DNA of 64,000 bases from an uncultured Bacteroides sp. (GCA_902168185.1 CABHOV010000041.1:124001-188000), one strand, 5' to 3'. Positions 17,830 to 27,336 are shown, counted from the first letter of the stretch. Notes: generated by a model from the sequence alone, not told the origin. Program-made: numbers and translations.

Positions 17830-18303
17830 CTAGAAACGTATCCTGACTTCATCTTTATACTTCACCGGTACACGGAAGGGTATACCATGATAGGTTAATT
17901 TGAGGGAACCTTCGTAGCGAACTTCAAACTTCTTTCCACCCAATACACCGAGCAACGTATCAAAGAATCCAAGTTCTTTCATGGCGAGTTGTACTTCCAG
18001 CGGCACCGTAAATTCTCCTTTTGCAGGGATCACGGTTTTAAGTTTCTGATCGATCTTGCCCGCCTTTTTTCCATTCACATATATATCTACATCTATTTTT
18101 CTGAGCCTCCCTTGTTTGTTGTTCGGGTTGAAAAAAATAGCGTTCGCCTTTAAACGAGGGTCTGTATTGGCATCGACCACAACGTCTTTGATCTGCCGCA
18201 GTTGAACTTCTTCGTAATCGGTTTTACATCCATATAGCAGGGCGATAAATAAAAATGTAAACGTCAGCCGAACTATTGGGTGGATAAACGTGTTGTGCTT
18301 CAT
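17830..18303 (-). CDS. LEA type 2 family lipoprotein
   Basis: The protein has 157 residues with a lipoprotein signal and lipobox LLYGC (Cys at 26). The mature part matches the LEA14-like immunoglobulin-type beta domain: an N-terminal strand with FFNPNNKQGRLRKIDVDIYVNGKKAG, then IPAKGEFTVPLEVQ. Such domains are stress-associated in plants; in Bacteroidota they are common anchored periplasmic proteins of unknown role. It lies downstream of tpx on the same strand but is separated from it by a terminator-like structure. Confidence 0.82.
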   Translation of the reverse strand: MKHNTFIHPIVRLTFTFLFIALLYGCKTDYEEVQLRQIKDVVVDANTDPRLKANAIFFNPNNKQGRLRKIDVDIYVNGKKAGKIDQKLKTVIPAKGEFTVPLEVQLAMKELGFFDTLLGVLGGKKFEVRYEGSLKLTYHGIPFRVPVKYKDEVRIRF

Positions 18304-18361
18304 GATAGGAAATAATATAATTTTTTCCGCACAGAGAATTACGGTGCGATTAAGTAAAAAT

Positions 18362-18410
18362 GTTATCTGCTACAAGTATTATGCCTGAGCATACACCTCT
18401 AGCAGATAAC
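18362..18410 (-). terminator. Nested hairpin after tpx
   Basis: GTTATCTGCTA (18362-18372) pairs exactly with 18400-18410. Inside the 27-nt loop a second stem, TATGC/GCATA (18380-18384 with 18389-18393), closes a CTGA tetraloop. On the minus strand the outer stem is followed by ATTTTTAC. Confidence 0.72.
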
Positions 18411-18418
18411 GAATAAGT

Positions 18419-18919
18419 TTAGCCAATAGCGTTTAGTGCAGCGTCATAATTGGGTTCCTGACCGATAGCAGGAACAACTTCAGTATACTTTATTTTACCC
18501 TCTTGGTCGATAACGACAACACAACGCGCGAGTAAGCCGTTGAGCCCGCCATCAACCATTTCAACACCATAACTCTTTGAGAAGCCTTTGTTTTTGAAAT
18601 CAGAAAGACTCACCACCTGGTCGATTCCTTCTGCGCCACAAAAACGTTTGAAGGCAAACGGAAGATCTTTGGAGATGCTGAGAATAACGGTATTATTTTT
18701 TTCTGCTGCACGCTTGTTAAAGGTGCGTACCGAGGTTGCGCATACACCGGTATCAATGCTGGGAAATATATTCAATACTATATTTTTACCTGCATAATCC
18801 TTCAGGGAATATTCTTTAAGATCAATTCCTGCCAAGGTGAAATCCGGAGCTGTAGAACCGATTGCAGGTAAGTTTCCGTTGGTTGTAACAACGGCTTCAC
18901 CAAGTTTTGTTTGTGCCAT
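18419..18919 (-). CDS. tpx: Thiol peroxidase (atypical 2-Cys peroxiredoxin)
   Basis: Tpx reduces peroxides with thioredoxin as electron donor. It has 166 residues, the normal length. The peroxidatic cysteine is C60 in FPSIDTGVCATS and the resolving cysteine is C94 in FKRFCGAEG, matching the Cys61/Cys95 pair of E. coli Tpx. The N-terminus has the family PDFTLAG motif. It is transcribed alone; the next gene downstream is beyond the nested hairpin. Confidence 0.95.
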   Translation of the reverse strand: MAQTKLGEAVVTTNGNLPAIGSTAPDFTLAGIDLKEYSLKDYAGKNIVLNIFPSIDTGVCATSVRTFNKRAAEKNNTVILSISKDLPFAFKRFCGAEGIDQVVSLSDFKNKGFSKSYGVEMVDGGLNGLLARCVVVIDQEGKIKYTEVVPAIGQEPNYDAALNAIG

Positions 18920-19100
18920 GAATAAATTATTAAAATGTTAGAGTGTAGATAACAAAGCTTTAAAAGCCAGTGTTCAAAATTAATTATGTTCTTGTTATGG
19001 CATAATTTTATTTTGAATAATAGCATCGTATAGATGTAGAGTGACACGAATTGCTGATATTTAGAAGCAATTATTATTGTAATTAATTAACCCCGCTCGC

Positions 19101-21278
19101 ATGAGCAAGAAGAAAAAAGAAACAAAATCAAAAAAACCAAAAGGTAAAGAGCTAAAAAATCTTTTCCTGGGATCTATACTTGAAATACTGGATGAAGCGT
19201 CCGGAAAAGGATATAGTATCAAACAGATTATTAAAAAATTAGGTCTGAAGAAACGCGAGGACATCAAACAGGCAACACATCTCGTTTATGAGTTAGCCGA
19301 TGATGAACGCATCAAGGAACTTAGTAACGGAAGTTATACCACCAATCGCCAGAAAGAAGAACTGACTGGTATTGTAGATCATGTCAGTTCACGTTTTGCA
19401 TACGTTCGTATAGGCGAAGGTAAAGATGATATATATGTAAAGTCGCGGGACATGGGTTCCGCGGTGGATGGCGATACTGTTAAGATCGAGATTCTGCCGA
19501 CACGCCATGGTGATCATCCGGAAGGAAAAATCACACAGGTGATCAGACGTAACCGTACGCGTTATGTAGGCAAGCTCGAGCTCTCCAAGAACTTTGCATT
19601 TGTGGTTCCTGACCATCGTAAAATGCACCAGGACTTTTTTATATACCCTGAGAACATCAATGGAGCACGCAACGGTGACAAGGTAATTATAGAAGTTACT
19701 TCATGGTCGGAGAACGATCGTAAACCGGAAGCAAAAGTTGTAGATGTACTCGGTAAAGCCGGAGAGAATAATGCTGAGATCCATTCGATCATGGCAGAGT
19801 TCGGTCTTCCTTTTAAATTTCCGGAACAGGTTGAAAAAGAATCCGAATCAATTGATGAGGGTATCACGAAGAAAGAGATCAAGAAGCGTTGGGACTTCCG
19901 GGAGATAACAACATTTACAATCGATCCGCTTGACGCGAAAGATTTTGATGATGCATTATCATTCCGAAAACTTGACAGCGGTGATTATGAGATTGGTGTA
20001 CACATCGCAGATGTAACACACTATGTAGATCTCAAATCAGAGTTAGAAAAAGAAGCGTATGATCGCGCGACATCCGTTTACCTGGTAGATCGTACCATCC
20101 CGATGTTGCCCGAGCGATTATCAAATGGATTGTGCTCGCTTCGTCCGAATGAAGATAAGCTTACATTCTCTGCGGTCTTTGAAATGGACGATAAAGGGAA
20201 GATCAAAAAAGAATGGTTTGGAAGAACGATTATTCATTCCGACAGACGATTTACCTATGAAGAAGCGCAGGAAGTACTTGAAACTGGTAAAGGCGATTAT
20301 GCCGAGGAGTTAATTATACTCAACACGCTGGCGAAGAAACTTCGTAAAGAACGATTCAACAAAGGTGCTGTTAACTTTGAAACCACGGAAGTGAAATTCA
20401 AACTTGATGAGCAAGGAAAGCCACTCGCTGTTATACCCAAGGTAAGAAAGGATGCACATAAGCTGATCGAAGAGTTCATGCTTCTTGCAAACAAGCAAGT
20501 AGCAACCTTTGTATATAACTATAAAAAGGGTAAAGAGAAGAATACTTTTGTTTATCGTGTTCACGATTTCCCGGATCCGGATAAAGTAAAAGACTTCTCT
20601 GTGTTCGCGAAACAGTTTGGACATAAAATGAATGTGGAGGAACAATCCATCAGCCGTTCACTTAACAAACTGATGGAAGAGATCGAAGGTAAACCTGAGC
20701 AAAATATACTCGAGCAACTCGCGATCCGTACGATGGCGAAAGCAAAGTATTCAACTGAAATCAAAGGACACTTCGGCTTGGCGTTCGAACATTATGCACA
20801 CTTTACATCTCCGATCCGGAGATATCCGGACATGATGGTGCATCGACTATTGCAACATTATCTGGATGATGGCAAGCCAGTGAGTAAAGAAGAATTCGAA
20901 CAGAAAAGTCTTCACTCTTCCGAACGCGAGAAGCGTGCTGCAGATGCCGAGCGTGCTTCGATCAAGTATAAGCAAGTTGAGTTCATGGCTTCTGCTGAAA
21001 ATAAAGTATATGAAGGCTTGATCTCCGGTGTTACCGAGTGGGGCTTGTATGTGGAGATCGTCGAGACGAAGTGTGAAGGCATGATTCGATTGGCTGACCT
21101 TACCGATGACTTTTATGAATTTGATGAGCGAAGCTATCGCATTGTAGGACGTAAGCGAAAGAAGATCTATACGTTAGGCGACCGTGTAAAAGTTCGCGTA
21201 AAGAAAACGGATATAGACAAGCGATTGATCGACCTCGTCTTTGCTGAGCCAGCTGTAAAAAAATCTTTCGAAGATTAA
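19101..21278 (+). CDS. rnr: Ribonuclease R
   Basis: This processive 3'-5' exoribonuclease of the RNB family has 725 residues. It has a lysine-rich N-terminus (1-20), a winged-helix and two cold-shock domains (about 20-230), the RNB catalytic core with the four-aspartate motif DPLDAKDFDDALS (about 275-287), and a C-terminal S1 domain (about 635-715, VYEGLISGVTEWGLYVEI). ORFs on the opposite strand are shadows. The prenyl synthase gene follows after 44 nt and may be cotranscribed. Confidence 0.96.
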   Translation: MSKKKKETKSKKPKGKELKNLFLGSILEILDEASGKGYSIKQIIKKLGLKKREDIKQATHLVYELADDERIKELSNGSYTTNRQKEELTGIVDHVSSRFAYVRIGEGKDDIYVKSRDMGSAVDGDTVKIEILPTRHGDHPEGKITQVIRRNRTRYVGKLELSKNFAFVVPDHRKMHQDFFIYPENINGARNGDKVIIEVTSWSENDRKPEAKVVDVLGKAGENNAEIHSIMAEFGLPFKFPEQVEKESESIDEGITKKEIKKRWDFREITTFTIDPLDAKDFDDALSFRKLDSGDYEIGVHIADVTHYVDLKSELEKEAYDRATSVYLVDRTIPMLPERLSNGLCSLRPNEDKLTFSAVFEMDDKGKIKKEWFGRTIIHSDRRFTYEEAQEVLETGKGDYAEELIILNTLAKKLRKERFNKGAVNFETTEVKFKLDEQGKPLAVIPKVRKDAHKLIEEFMLLANKQVATFVYNYKKGKEKNTFVYRVHDFPDPDKVKDFSVFAKQFGHKMNVEEQSISRSLNKLMEEIEGKPEQNILEQLAIRTMAKAKYSTEIKGHFGLAFEHYAHFTSPIRRYPDMMVHRLLQHYLDDGKPVSKEEFEQKSLHSSEREKRAADAERASIKYKQVEFMASAENKVYEGLISGVTEWGLYVEIVETKCEGMIRLADLTDDFYEFDERSYRIVGRKRKKIYTLGDRVKVRVKKTDIDKRLIDLVFAEPAVKKSFED

Positions 21279-21322
21279 ATCAAAATTGCACCTTCGCGGT
21301 TTATTATAGTGCAAGGATTTCT

Positions 21323-22297
21323 ATGCAGCAACTGAAGTCATATCAATCATTACTCGAGAAAGAATTTTCGAAACAGAAGTATGGTAAGCAACCGGTGTCC
21401 TTATATGAGCCGATCCGCTACCTGATGAGTTTGGGAGGCAAGCGTCTGCGCCCCATGCTTACCTTACTTTCATATTCCTTGTATAAAAGCGATGTAAAAA
21501 GCGTGGTGCCATTCGCTGCAGCCGTGGAGGCATTTCACAACTTTACCCTGATGCATGACGACATCATGGATAAAGCTCCGCTGCGCAGAGGAAAGCAAAC
21601 GGTACATGAGAAGTGGAATGTAAACACGGCTATACTTTCAGGAGATGTTATGCTTGTGAAGGTATACGACATGTTTCTGAATATAGAACCTGCCAAACTG
21701 AAGCTCGTGCTAAAAGCTTTCAATCAGTGTGCTGCTGAGGTATGTGAAGGGCAACAGTGGGATATGGAATTCGAAACAACGGACGTTGTAAGCGAAGCAC
21801 AGTATATAAATATGATCCGTCTGAAAACTGCAGTGTTGCTGGGGTTTAGTCTTGAGCTCGGTGCTATACTTGCCGATGCTTCTGAAGATGACCGCAAAGC
21901 GCTACGCGAATTCGGAACTAATATAGGTATAGGATTTCAATTGAAAGATGATCTGCTCGATGCGTATGCTGACCCTGAAAAATTTGGCAAGCAGGTAGGA
22001 GGCGATATCATTGCCAACAAAAAAACTTTCCTGCTCATCAAGGCTCGTGAAAAAGCACAGGGTAAAATCAAGCGTGAATTAGCAGAGTGGCTTGCTGTTA
22101 AAAAATTCAACAAGAAGCAAAAAGTAGAAGCTGTAAAGTCAATCTACAATACACTCGGTGTTCAAACTTTAGCTGAAAAAAAGGTCGATCAGTTTTTCAG
22201 AAAAGGTTTTGATAATCTTGAGCGACTCAGCATCCATGCTGATGCGAGAGGGCTTTTAAAGACCTATGCTGAAGCGATGATCGGGCGCCAGTCGTGA
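21323..22297 (+). CDS. Polyprenyl synthetase (FPP/GGPP-type prenyl diphosphate synthase)
   Basis: This all-helical prenyltransferase has 324 residues and condenses IPP with allylic diphosphates. The GGKRLRP motif is at 38-44, the first aspartate-rich motif is DDIMD (79-83) followed by RRG, and the second is DDLLDAYAD (about 212-220). The first motif lacks the two-residue insertion typical of bacterial FPP synthases, and an aromatic residue (F74) sits five positions before it. This leans towards a GGPP-type product, but chain length is not decided. The last codons overlap the next gene (GTGA), implying translational coupling. Confidence 0.9.
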   Translation: MQQLKSYQSLLEKEFSKQKYGKQPVSLYEPIRYLMSLGGKRLRPMLTLLSYSLYKSDVKSVVPFAAAVEAFHNFTLMHDDIMDKAPLRRGKQTVHEKWNVNTAILSGDVMLVKVYDMFLNIEPAKLKLVLKAFNQCAAEVCEGQQWDMEFETTDVVSEAQYINMIRLKTAVLLGFSLELGAILADASEDDRKALREFGTNIGIGFQLKDDLLDAYADPEKFGKQVGGDIIANKKTFLLIKAREKAQGKIKRELAEWLAVKKFNKKQKVEAVKSIYNTLGVQTLAEKKVDQFFRKGFDNLERLSIHADARGLLKTYAEAMIGRQS

Positions 22298-22626
22298 TCC
22301 CCTTTCAAATCGCTACCAACAAGAAGCTATTCGGTCAGTATGATGGCTTCTCATTCTTTGTCTTCATTTTTTATTGGAAGGGCTGCAAACAAAAGGATGA
22401 AATCATCAACCACGAGCTTATTCATTTTTACCAGCAGCTTGAGATGCTCTTTATTTTTCATTGGCTGCTGTATTTACTTTTCTATGGTATAGCACGTCTG
22501 AAAGGCAAAGATCACATGACCGCGTACTATACTATTCCATTCGAGAAAGAAGCCTATGCATTTGAAAAAGACATGCAATACACCAGGCACCGGAAATTTT
22601 TTGCCTGGCTAAGATTTGCCTGGTAA
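22294..22626 (+). CDS. Small membrane protein with an HExxH motif
   Basis: The protein has 110 residues. It starts at a GTG that overlaps the stop of the prenyl synthase by 4 nt. It contains NHELIHFYQQLEM: an HExxH zinc-binding motif at 40-44, followed directly by one hydrophobic segment (about 51-68) and then FEKEAYAFEKD, whose glutamates could supply a third zinc ligand. From memory, similar short proteins with NHExIHxxQQ and EREAY occur widely in Bacteroidota without an assigned function. A minimal membrane metallopeptidase or a metal-binding accessory is the natural hypothesis. Confidence 0.8.
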   Translation: MIPFQIATNKKLFGQYDGFSFFVFIFYWKGCKQKDEIINHELIHFYQQLEMLFIFHWLLYLLFYGIARLKGKDHMTAYYTIPFEKEAYAFEKDMQYTRHRKFFAWLRFAW

Positions 22627-22719
22627 TTAATAGTGTGCGAAGAACACATCATGTGAATTTATACGGGAGGTTTTATAGATTCAAATCATCCCTGTATATT
22701 TCTCCTGTACTTCTGCATT

Positions 22720-23955
22720 ATGAAACCAATTGTTCGCATCCAACTGTCTCTGATGATGTTCCTTCAGTTTTTTGTCTGGGGAGCGTGGTACGGACAGATG
22801 AGTAAATATCTTACCAACCAACTTCATGCTACCGGAGACCAGGTTGGAAATGCATACGCAGCTTTTTCTATAGCGATGATCGCAGCACCTTTTTTTATAG
22901 GGCTGTTGGCGGATCGTTACTTCGCTGCACAAAAAGTGTTGGGTATACTTAACCTGTTAGGAGCTGCTTTACTCTTTATACTTGTTAACACAGACAATCC
23001 GGATTCCTTTTTCTGGATCATGTTATTATACTGCTTCACTTTTACACCAACCATTGCGCTGACAACTTCTATTGCCATGCAGCAGATGACGAATCCTGAA
23101 AAACAATTTCCCGCTATACGCGTCTTCGGAACACTGGCGTGGATTGTAGTAGTTAACATTGTTGGGTTCATGGCAGTTGGTGATCAGGTCGCTATATTTC
23201 AGATCTCCATGATCGCAGCAGCATTGCTCGGTGTGCTTGCATTTTTTTTGCCGCATACTGCTCCTTCCGCAACGGGCACTGTGAGCTTCGCACAGATAAT
23301 AGGTAAAGATGCATTTGTATTATTCAAAGACAGATCTTTTACCATCTTCTTTATATCTTCTATACTTATATGTATACCCTTGTCTTTCTACTACGCATGG
23401 GCCAATCCATCTTTGACGGATGCATACGCCACTGCATTTCCTTCCGCGGATTACACGACCTTTAAAATAGAAAACAAGATGTCGCTGGGCCAGGCATCGG
23501 AAGTGATCTTCATGTTGTTGCTTCCCTTTGCTTTTCAAAAGTTTGGTGTAAAGAAAATACTGATCATCGGGTTGATCGCATGGATCATACGTTTTGTATT
23601 CTTTGGATACGGTACAGCAGATACATCTGTCTGGATGCTATATACTGCAATTTTACTCCACGGTGTATGTTACGATTTCTTCTTTGTAACCGGACAGATC
23701 TATACCGATTTAAAAGCTGGTGACAAGATCAAATCGCAGGCACAGGGATTAATATCATTGGCCACCTATGGAGTAGGCATGTTTATAGGCTCTATTATAG
23801 CCGGAAAAGTGAAGGATATATACTCCTCGGGTGATCCGGTGGTAACCAACTGGACAAACGTGTGGCTTGTACCTGCTGGTATTGCAGCAGTGGTGCTTGT
23901 GCTGTTTATATTGTTTTTCCGGGACAACAAGGCCCAGGCAACAAAAAGTATATAA
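22720..23955 (+). CDS. MFS nucleoside:H+ symporter-like permease
   Basis: This integral membrane transporter has 411 residues and about 12 transmembrane helices. The N-terminus (QLSLMMFLQFFVWGAWYGQMSKYL) and FIGLLADRYFAAQKVL in loop 2-3 are characteristic of the NupG/XapB nucleoside permease branch of the major facilitator superfamily. It is followed after 44 nt by a Gfo/Idh/MocA oxidoreductase in the same direction. In Bacteroidota that pairing is often part of sugar or nucleoside uptake and catabolism, so uptake of a substrate for the oxidoreductase is inferred. Confidence 0.88.
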   Translation: MKPIVRIQLSLMMFLQFFVWGAWYGQMSKYLTNQLHATGDQVGNAYAAFSIAMIAAPFFIGLLADRYFAAQKVLGILNLLGAALLFILVNTDNPDSFFWIMLLYCFTFTPTIALTTSIAMQQMTNPEKQFPAIRVFGTLAWIVVVNIVGFMAVGDQVAIFQISMIAAALLGVLAFFLPHTAPSATGTVSFAQIIGKDAFVLFKDRSFTIFFISSILICIPLSFYYAWANPSLTDAYATAFPSADYTTFKIENKMSLGQASEVIFMLLLPFAFQKFGVKKILIIGLIAWIIRFVFFGYGTADTSVWMLYTAILLHGVCYDFFFVTGQIYTDLKAGDKIKSQAQGLISLATYGVGMFIGSIIAGKVKDIYSSGDPVVTNWTNVWLVPAGIAAVVLVLFILFFRDNKAQATKSI

Positions 23956-23999
23956 TCATCTTTGATACAGAAAATATATAACTATAAAACTACAACATT

Positions 24000-25190
24000 A
24001 TGAACATCGCTATGCTCGGCTCCGGTTTTATCGGACGATTTTATGCTGATTCATTGCAAGGCTATAGAAGCAAAGACAAAATTGTCAGCATCTATTCACG
24101 CAGGGAAGAGAGTGTAAAGAAATTTGCACAAGACTATAACGTTGCCTTCGGCACAACCACCATGGAAGAGGCGATCAATCGCCCCGAAGTAGATATAGTA
24201 TGTATATCACTTCCCAACAATCTTCATGAGGAGGCGGTGTTACTTTGCTGCAAGCATAAGAAAGGTGTAATCACTACAAAACCATTAGGCCGGAATGCAG
24301 AGGAAGCCAAGCGTATGCTTCTCGCTGTAGAAAAGGCGGGTGTCTTCAATGGCTACCTCGAAGACCTGGTATATACTCCTAAATTTATCAAAGCCCAGGA
24401 AAGTGTAAAGGGTGGTGCATTGGGAAGAATTTTGTGGGCGAAGTCACGCGAAACACACCCTGGCCCGCACAGTGATTGGTTCTGGGATATAGAGCAAGCG
24501 GGTGGTGGATGTATACTTGATCTGGGTTGTCATTGCGTAGAGATCACGCGGAGTTATATAGGGAAAGATATAAAGCCCGTAGAGGTAATGTGCTGGGCCG
24601 ATACACAAGTAAAACCTATAGATGCAGAAGATCATGCGATCGGTTTGGTCAAGTATGAAAATGGTGCTATAGGACAGTTTGAAGTAAGCTGGACTTTCCG
24701 TGGGGGATTGGACTTGCGCGATGAAGTGATGGGAACGGAGGGCACAATCTGGATCAACAGTTTTCTGCGCACAGGTTTCGATATGTTTACAACGGGCAAA
24801 GGTGCAGACTACGTTGCTGAAAAAGCTGAGAGTAATACAGGATGGTTGTTCCCGGTAGGAGATGAGTTGAATGAGTTGGGATATAATCACATGTTCATGG
24901 ATATGTTCAACGCATACGAAAAAGGTGTTGATCCGAAAGAAACGTTTTACGATGGCTACGTTGTAAACGCTATACTCGATGCTGCCTATAAGTCTGCAAA
25001 GACGAAACTTTGGGAACCCGTAAAGCTCGATATCTGGCGCGGGCGTGAGGGTGTATCAAAAGATAGCCACCTGGTAGAATACGATGCTGATCACTATCTT
25101 ATTAAAGAAGAAATGACGCACTATGGTTCTAAAAAAGTAATCCTGAAGGATAAGAAGACAGGGAAAATTTCAGAGAAGGTTTTGGAGTAG
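24000..25190 (+). CDS. Gfo/Idh/MocA-family oxidoreductase
   Basis: This NAD(P)-dependent sugar-type oxidoreductase has 396 residues. The N-terminal Rossmann motif MLGSGFIGRFY (5-15), the VCISLPNNLHEE segment and the dinucleotide-proximal TTKPLGRNAEEAKRML (family EKPLA-type, with lysine) are present, then the C-terminal beta-sheet domain with LDLGCHCVEITRSY. There is no Tat or Sec signal, so it is cytosolic. The likely substrate is a sugar, inositol or nucleoside-derived sugar imported by the preceding permease. Confidence 0.9.
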   Translation: MNIAMLGSGFIGRFYADSLQGYRSKDKIVSIYSRREESVKKFAQDYNVAFGTTTMEEAINRPEVDIVCISLPNNLHEEAVLLCCKHKKGVITTKPLGRNAEEAKRMLLAVEKAGVFNGYLEDLVYTPKFIKAQESVKGGALGRILWAKSRETHPGPHSDWFWDIEQAGGGCILDLGCHCVEITRSYIGKDIKPVEVMCWADTQVKPIDAEDHAIGLVKYENGAIGQFEVSWTFRGGLDLRDEVMGTEGTIWINSFLRTGFDMFTTGKGADYVAEKAESNTGWLFPVGDELNELGYNHMFMDMFNAYEKGVDPKETFYDGYVVNAILDAAYKSAKTKLWEPVKLDIWRGREGVSKDSHLVEYDADHYLIKEEMTHYGSKKVILKDKKTGKISEKVLE

Positions 25191-25229
25191 ATGCGTTTCG
25201 ACTATAGTATATATTTAGCTGCGAACGTG

Positions 25230-25238
25230 TAACTTTGC
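25230..25238 (+). promoter_or_regulatory. -7 promoter box, leaderless placement
   Basis: TAACTTTGC is a perfect TAnnTTTG box ending 3 nt before the ATG at 25242, implying a transcript with almost no leader. Confidence 0.55.
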
Positions 25239-25241
25239 AAT

Positions 25242-25664
25242 ATGAAATTAACAAGTCTGTGTTTGTTGATCGTTCTCTTCTCAGCATGTTCGCTAAAAAA
25301 GACCGGTGAGAAAACGGGGGAAGCCGTTGGTCAGTTTATCAAGGGTGCCTCCAGTGGTGTTCAGAATTCTTTTAATGTAGAAGTAAAATTGAGTCCGGAG
25401 CTGAAGGCACAAGGCATTGAACTTGGCAAGGTCATTATCGCCAACGACACACTCGGAGTTGATAATCTTGTAAGTGTATACTGCATCTTCAATAAAGATT
25501 TTCAGGATACTGTTTTGTTGAAGGCATACGATAATCAAAAGCTTGAAACCGGTAGAAGTAGATTGGTAATCAACGCCAGGAAGGATGAAGCCGGATTTTA
25601 TGATTTTGCCTTCGACAGAAGAACAAATCTTGACTCAGAGGATTGCCGGTTGATTCTTCAATAA
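25242..25664 (+). CDS. Hypothetical lipoprotein
   Basis: The protein has 140 residues with lipobox LFSAC (Cys at 16). The segment after the signal is rich in Lys and Gly (KKTGEKTGEAVGQFIKGASSG), followed by a compact beta domain with IELGKVIIANDTLGVDN. I recognise no family. The -7 box directly upstream suggests its own promoter. It precedes another small lipoprotein. Confidence 0.75.
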   Translation: MKLTSLCLLIVLFSACSLKKTGEKTGEAVGQFIKGASSGVQNSFNVEVKLSPELKAQGIELGKVIIANDTLGVDNLVSVYCIFNKDFQDTVLLKAYDNQKLETGRSRLVINARKDEAGFYDFAFDRRTNLDSEDCRLILQ

Positions 25665-25670
25665 TTTTGC
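25662..25670 (+). promoter_or_regulatory. -7 promoter box
   Basis: TAATTTTGC overlaps the stop codon of the upstream lipoprotein gene and lies 22 nt before the next ATG. A TTG at 25643-25645 gives a spacing of 16. Confidence 0.5.
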
Positions 25671-25692
25671 TCCCTTCCTAACATATATAGTT

Positions 25693-26151
25693 ATGAGATT
25701 TTTACCTGTTAGTATTGTTATATGTATTTTACTAGGTGGCTGCCAACGTGCAACACTTTCTGTAAGTGAGATGCGTGAAATTTTGCATGAGCGAAATGAA
25801 AAGTTGAGTGCACTTTTTAAAGAAGGCAACGCCGAAAAATTAGTCACCATGTATACCGATAGCGCCAAGCTTTGTCCAAATGGCGGCTACGAGATTTACA
25901 TTGGCAAGAACGCCATCAAAAGATTTTGGAGTAATGCTTTAAATGGATCAGAGCTACTGGACATGAAAACACAGACCTTGTCAATTGACGGAAGCGGTGA
26001 CTATATCTATGAAACCGGGCGCACGACTACGAAAACAAAGTATCAGGATTCTGTTTATACTTCGGAGGTGAAGTTTGCCAACGTATGGAAAAAGCAATCC
26101 GATGGAACCTACTTATTGGATGTAGACATCTGGAATTCGATCAAGCATTGA
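25693..26151 (+). CDS. Lipoprotein with SnoaL/DUF4440-like (NTF2 fold) domain
   Basis: The protein has 152 residues with lipobox LLGGC (Cys at 17). The mature domain begins with a helix (EMREILHERNEKLSALFKEGNAEKLVTMYTDSAKLCPNG) and ends VKFANVWKKQSDGTYLLDVDIWNS, the arrangement of DUF4440/SnoaL NTF2-like domains, which are usually small-molecule-binding or enzymatic cone folds. Its TGA stop abuts the convergent glycosyltransferase stop with no intervening base. Confidence 0.82.
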   Translation: MRFLPVSIVICILLGGCQRATLSVSEMREILHERNEKLSALFKEGNAEKLVTMYTDSAKLCPNGGYEIYIGKNAIKRFWSNALNGSELLDMKTQTLSIDGSGDYIYETGRTTTKTKYQDSVYTSEVKFANVWKKQSDGTYLLDVDIWNSIKH

Positions 26152-27333
26152 TCAACGTCCGGATTTAAGTATAGAAGCGAATTCATTGCTTAACTTCGTA
26201 CGCGAATATTTTTCTTCGGCCAGCAGGCGACTCGCTTGCTGGCTTTGTTTTAGCAGACTTTTATCAGCTATATATACTTGAATCTTCTGAACAAATGCAG
26301 CTGGGTGTTTAGGATCGCTATAGAACCCACAGCTATACTTCTCTATCTCCTCTTTGATCCACCCACCGAAATTGACAATGATAAGTTTACCGGCAGCAAG
26401 ACCATCAAAGTATTTGTTGGGTGATCCGGTTTCGAGTATAGGCAACGGCCGGTAACAGATAAACGATGCATCGGTAATGTTCATTAACTCCTTTACACCA
26501 TCGCGATTTGTGAAGGGAACAAAAGTCAAGTTGCTCAATTGAATTCGTGCAGTACTCTCTCGCAGCCGGTTGGCCATACCGCCATCGCCACACAAAAGAA
26601 AGTGAACAGGAAGTGATGCCTTCTGGCAGTTGCGTGCACATTCAAGAAAATAATCCAACCCATTGGCGTACCCAACGGCACCTATATATGAAACAACAAA
26701 CTTACCCTGAACACTATATTTAGCTTCCAGTGCTGAATCCTTTGATTCCGGGTAATAGAAATCAGTATCCGCCATGTTGGTAATGAGGTGTACTTTCTTG
26801 CCTGGCGATTTCTTTTCGATCGCGGCTTTGATCATGGGTGAAAGTGCCACAACAGAATTCGCTTCATCGTAAATATATTTCTCCAGACTATATAGCGATT
26901 GTTTCAAAAAGTAATTCTTGATGACGCCAATCTGTATAGGAGCATCTGGCCATAAATCGCCTACCTCGAAGATGTATGGGATTTTAACTCGCTTCTTGAT
27001 CCACAACGCAGCGAGTCCAATGGTGAGTGGTACAGAGATCGTGTAACAGAGGTCAACATCTTTGAGCGTGCCAGCGACACGAACGGACTGCATTATATAT
27101 TTTAAGAACGATACACTGCGTTTATAAAAACCGAATTGATTTTGATATGCGATCGGCAGATAGTGAACTTCAATGCCCTCTATTGTTTCCATCCGTTGCA
27201 CATTCTCGTTGTGCCCTGTTATTACAACGGTGTGAATTCCCTGGTCCGTCAATGCCTTTGCGAGATAATAAGAGCGGAGAGCTCCTCCTTTTTGGGGTGT
27301 ATTAAAATGTTGATGAAGAATCAGGACTTTCAC
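26152..27333 (-). CDS. GT4-family glycosyltransferase
   Basis: This retaining glycosyltransferase with two Rossmann-like domains (GT-B fold) has 393 residues. The N-terminal HQHFNTPQKGGALRSYYLAKALTDQG is the usual acceptor-side start. VVSYIGAVGYANGLDYFLECA begins the donor domain, and ETGSPNKYFDGLAAGKLIIV is the GT4 nucleotide-sugar binding region (EX7E type). It starts with GTG at 27333. No polysaccharide cluster is adjacent, so its acceptor is unknown. A -7-like TTTGC box ends 3 nt before the start. Confidence 0.92.
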   Translation of the reverse strand: MKVLILHQHFNTPQKGGALRSYYLAKALTDQGIHTVVITGHNENVQRMETIEGIEVHYLPIAYQNQFGFYKRSVSFLKYIMQSVRVAGTLKDVDLCYTISVPLTIGLAALWIKKRVKIPYIFEVGDLWPDAPIQIGVIKNYFLKQSLYSLEKYIYDEANSVVALSPMIKAAIEKKSPGKKVHLITNMADTDFYYPESKDSALEAKYSVQGKFVVSYIGAVGYANGLDYFLECARNCQKASLPVHFLLCGDGGMANRLRESTARIQLSNLTFVPFTNRDGVKELMNITDASFICYRPLPILETGSPNKYFDGLAAGKLIIVNFGGWIKEEIEKYSCGFYSDPKHPAAFVQKIQVYIADKSLLKQSQQASRLLAEEKYSRTKLSNEFASILKSGR

Positions 27334-27336
27334 GGT

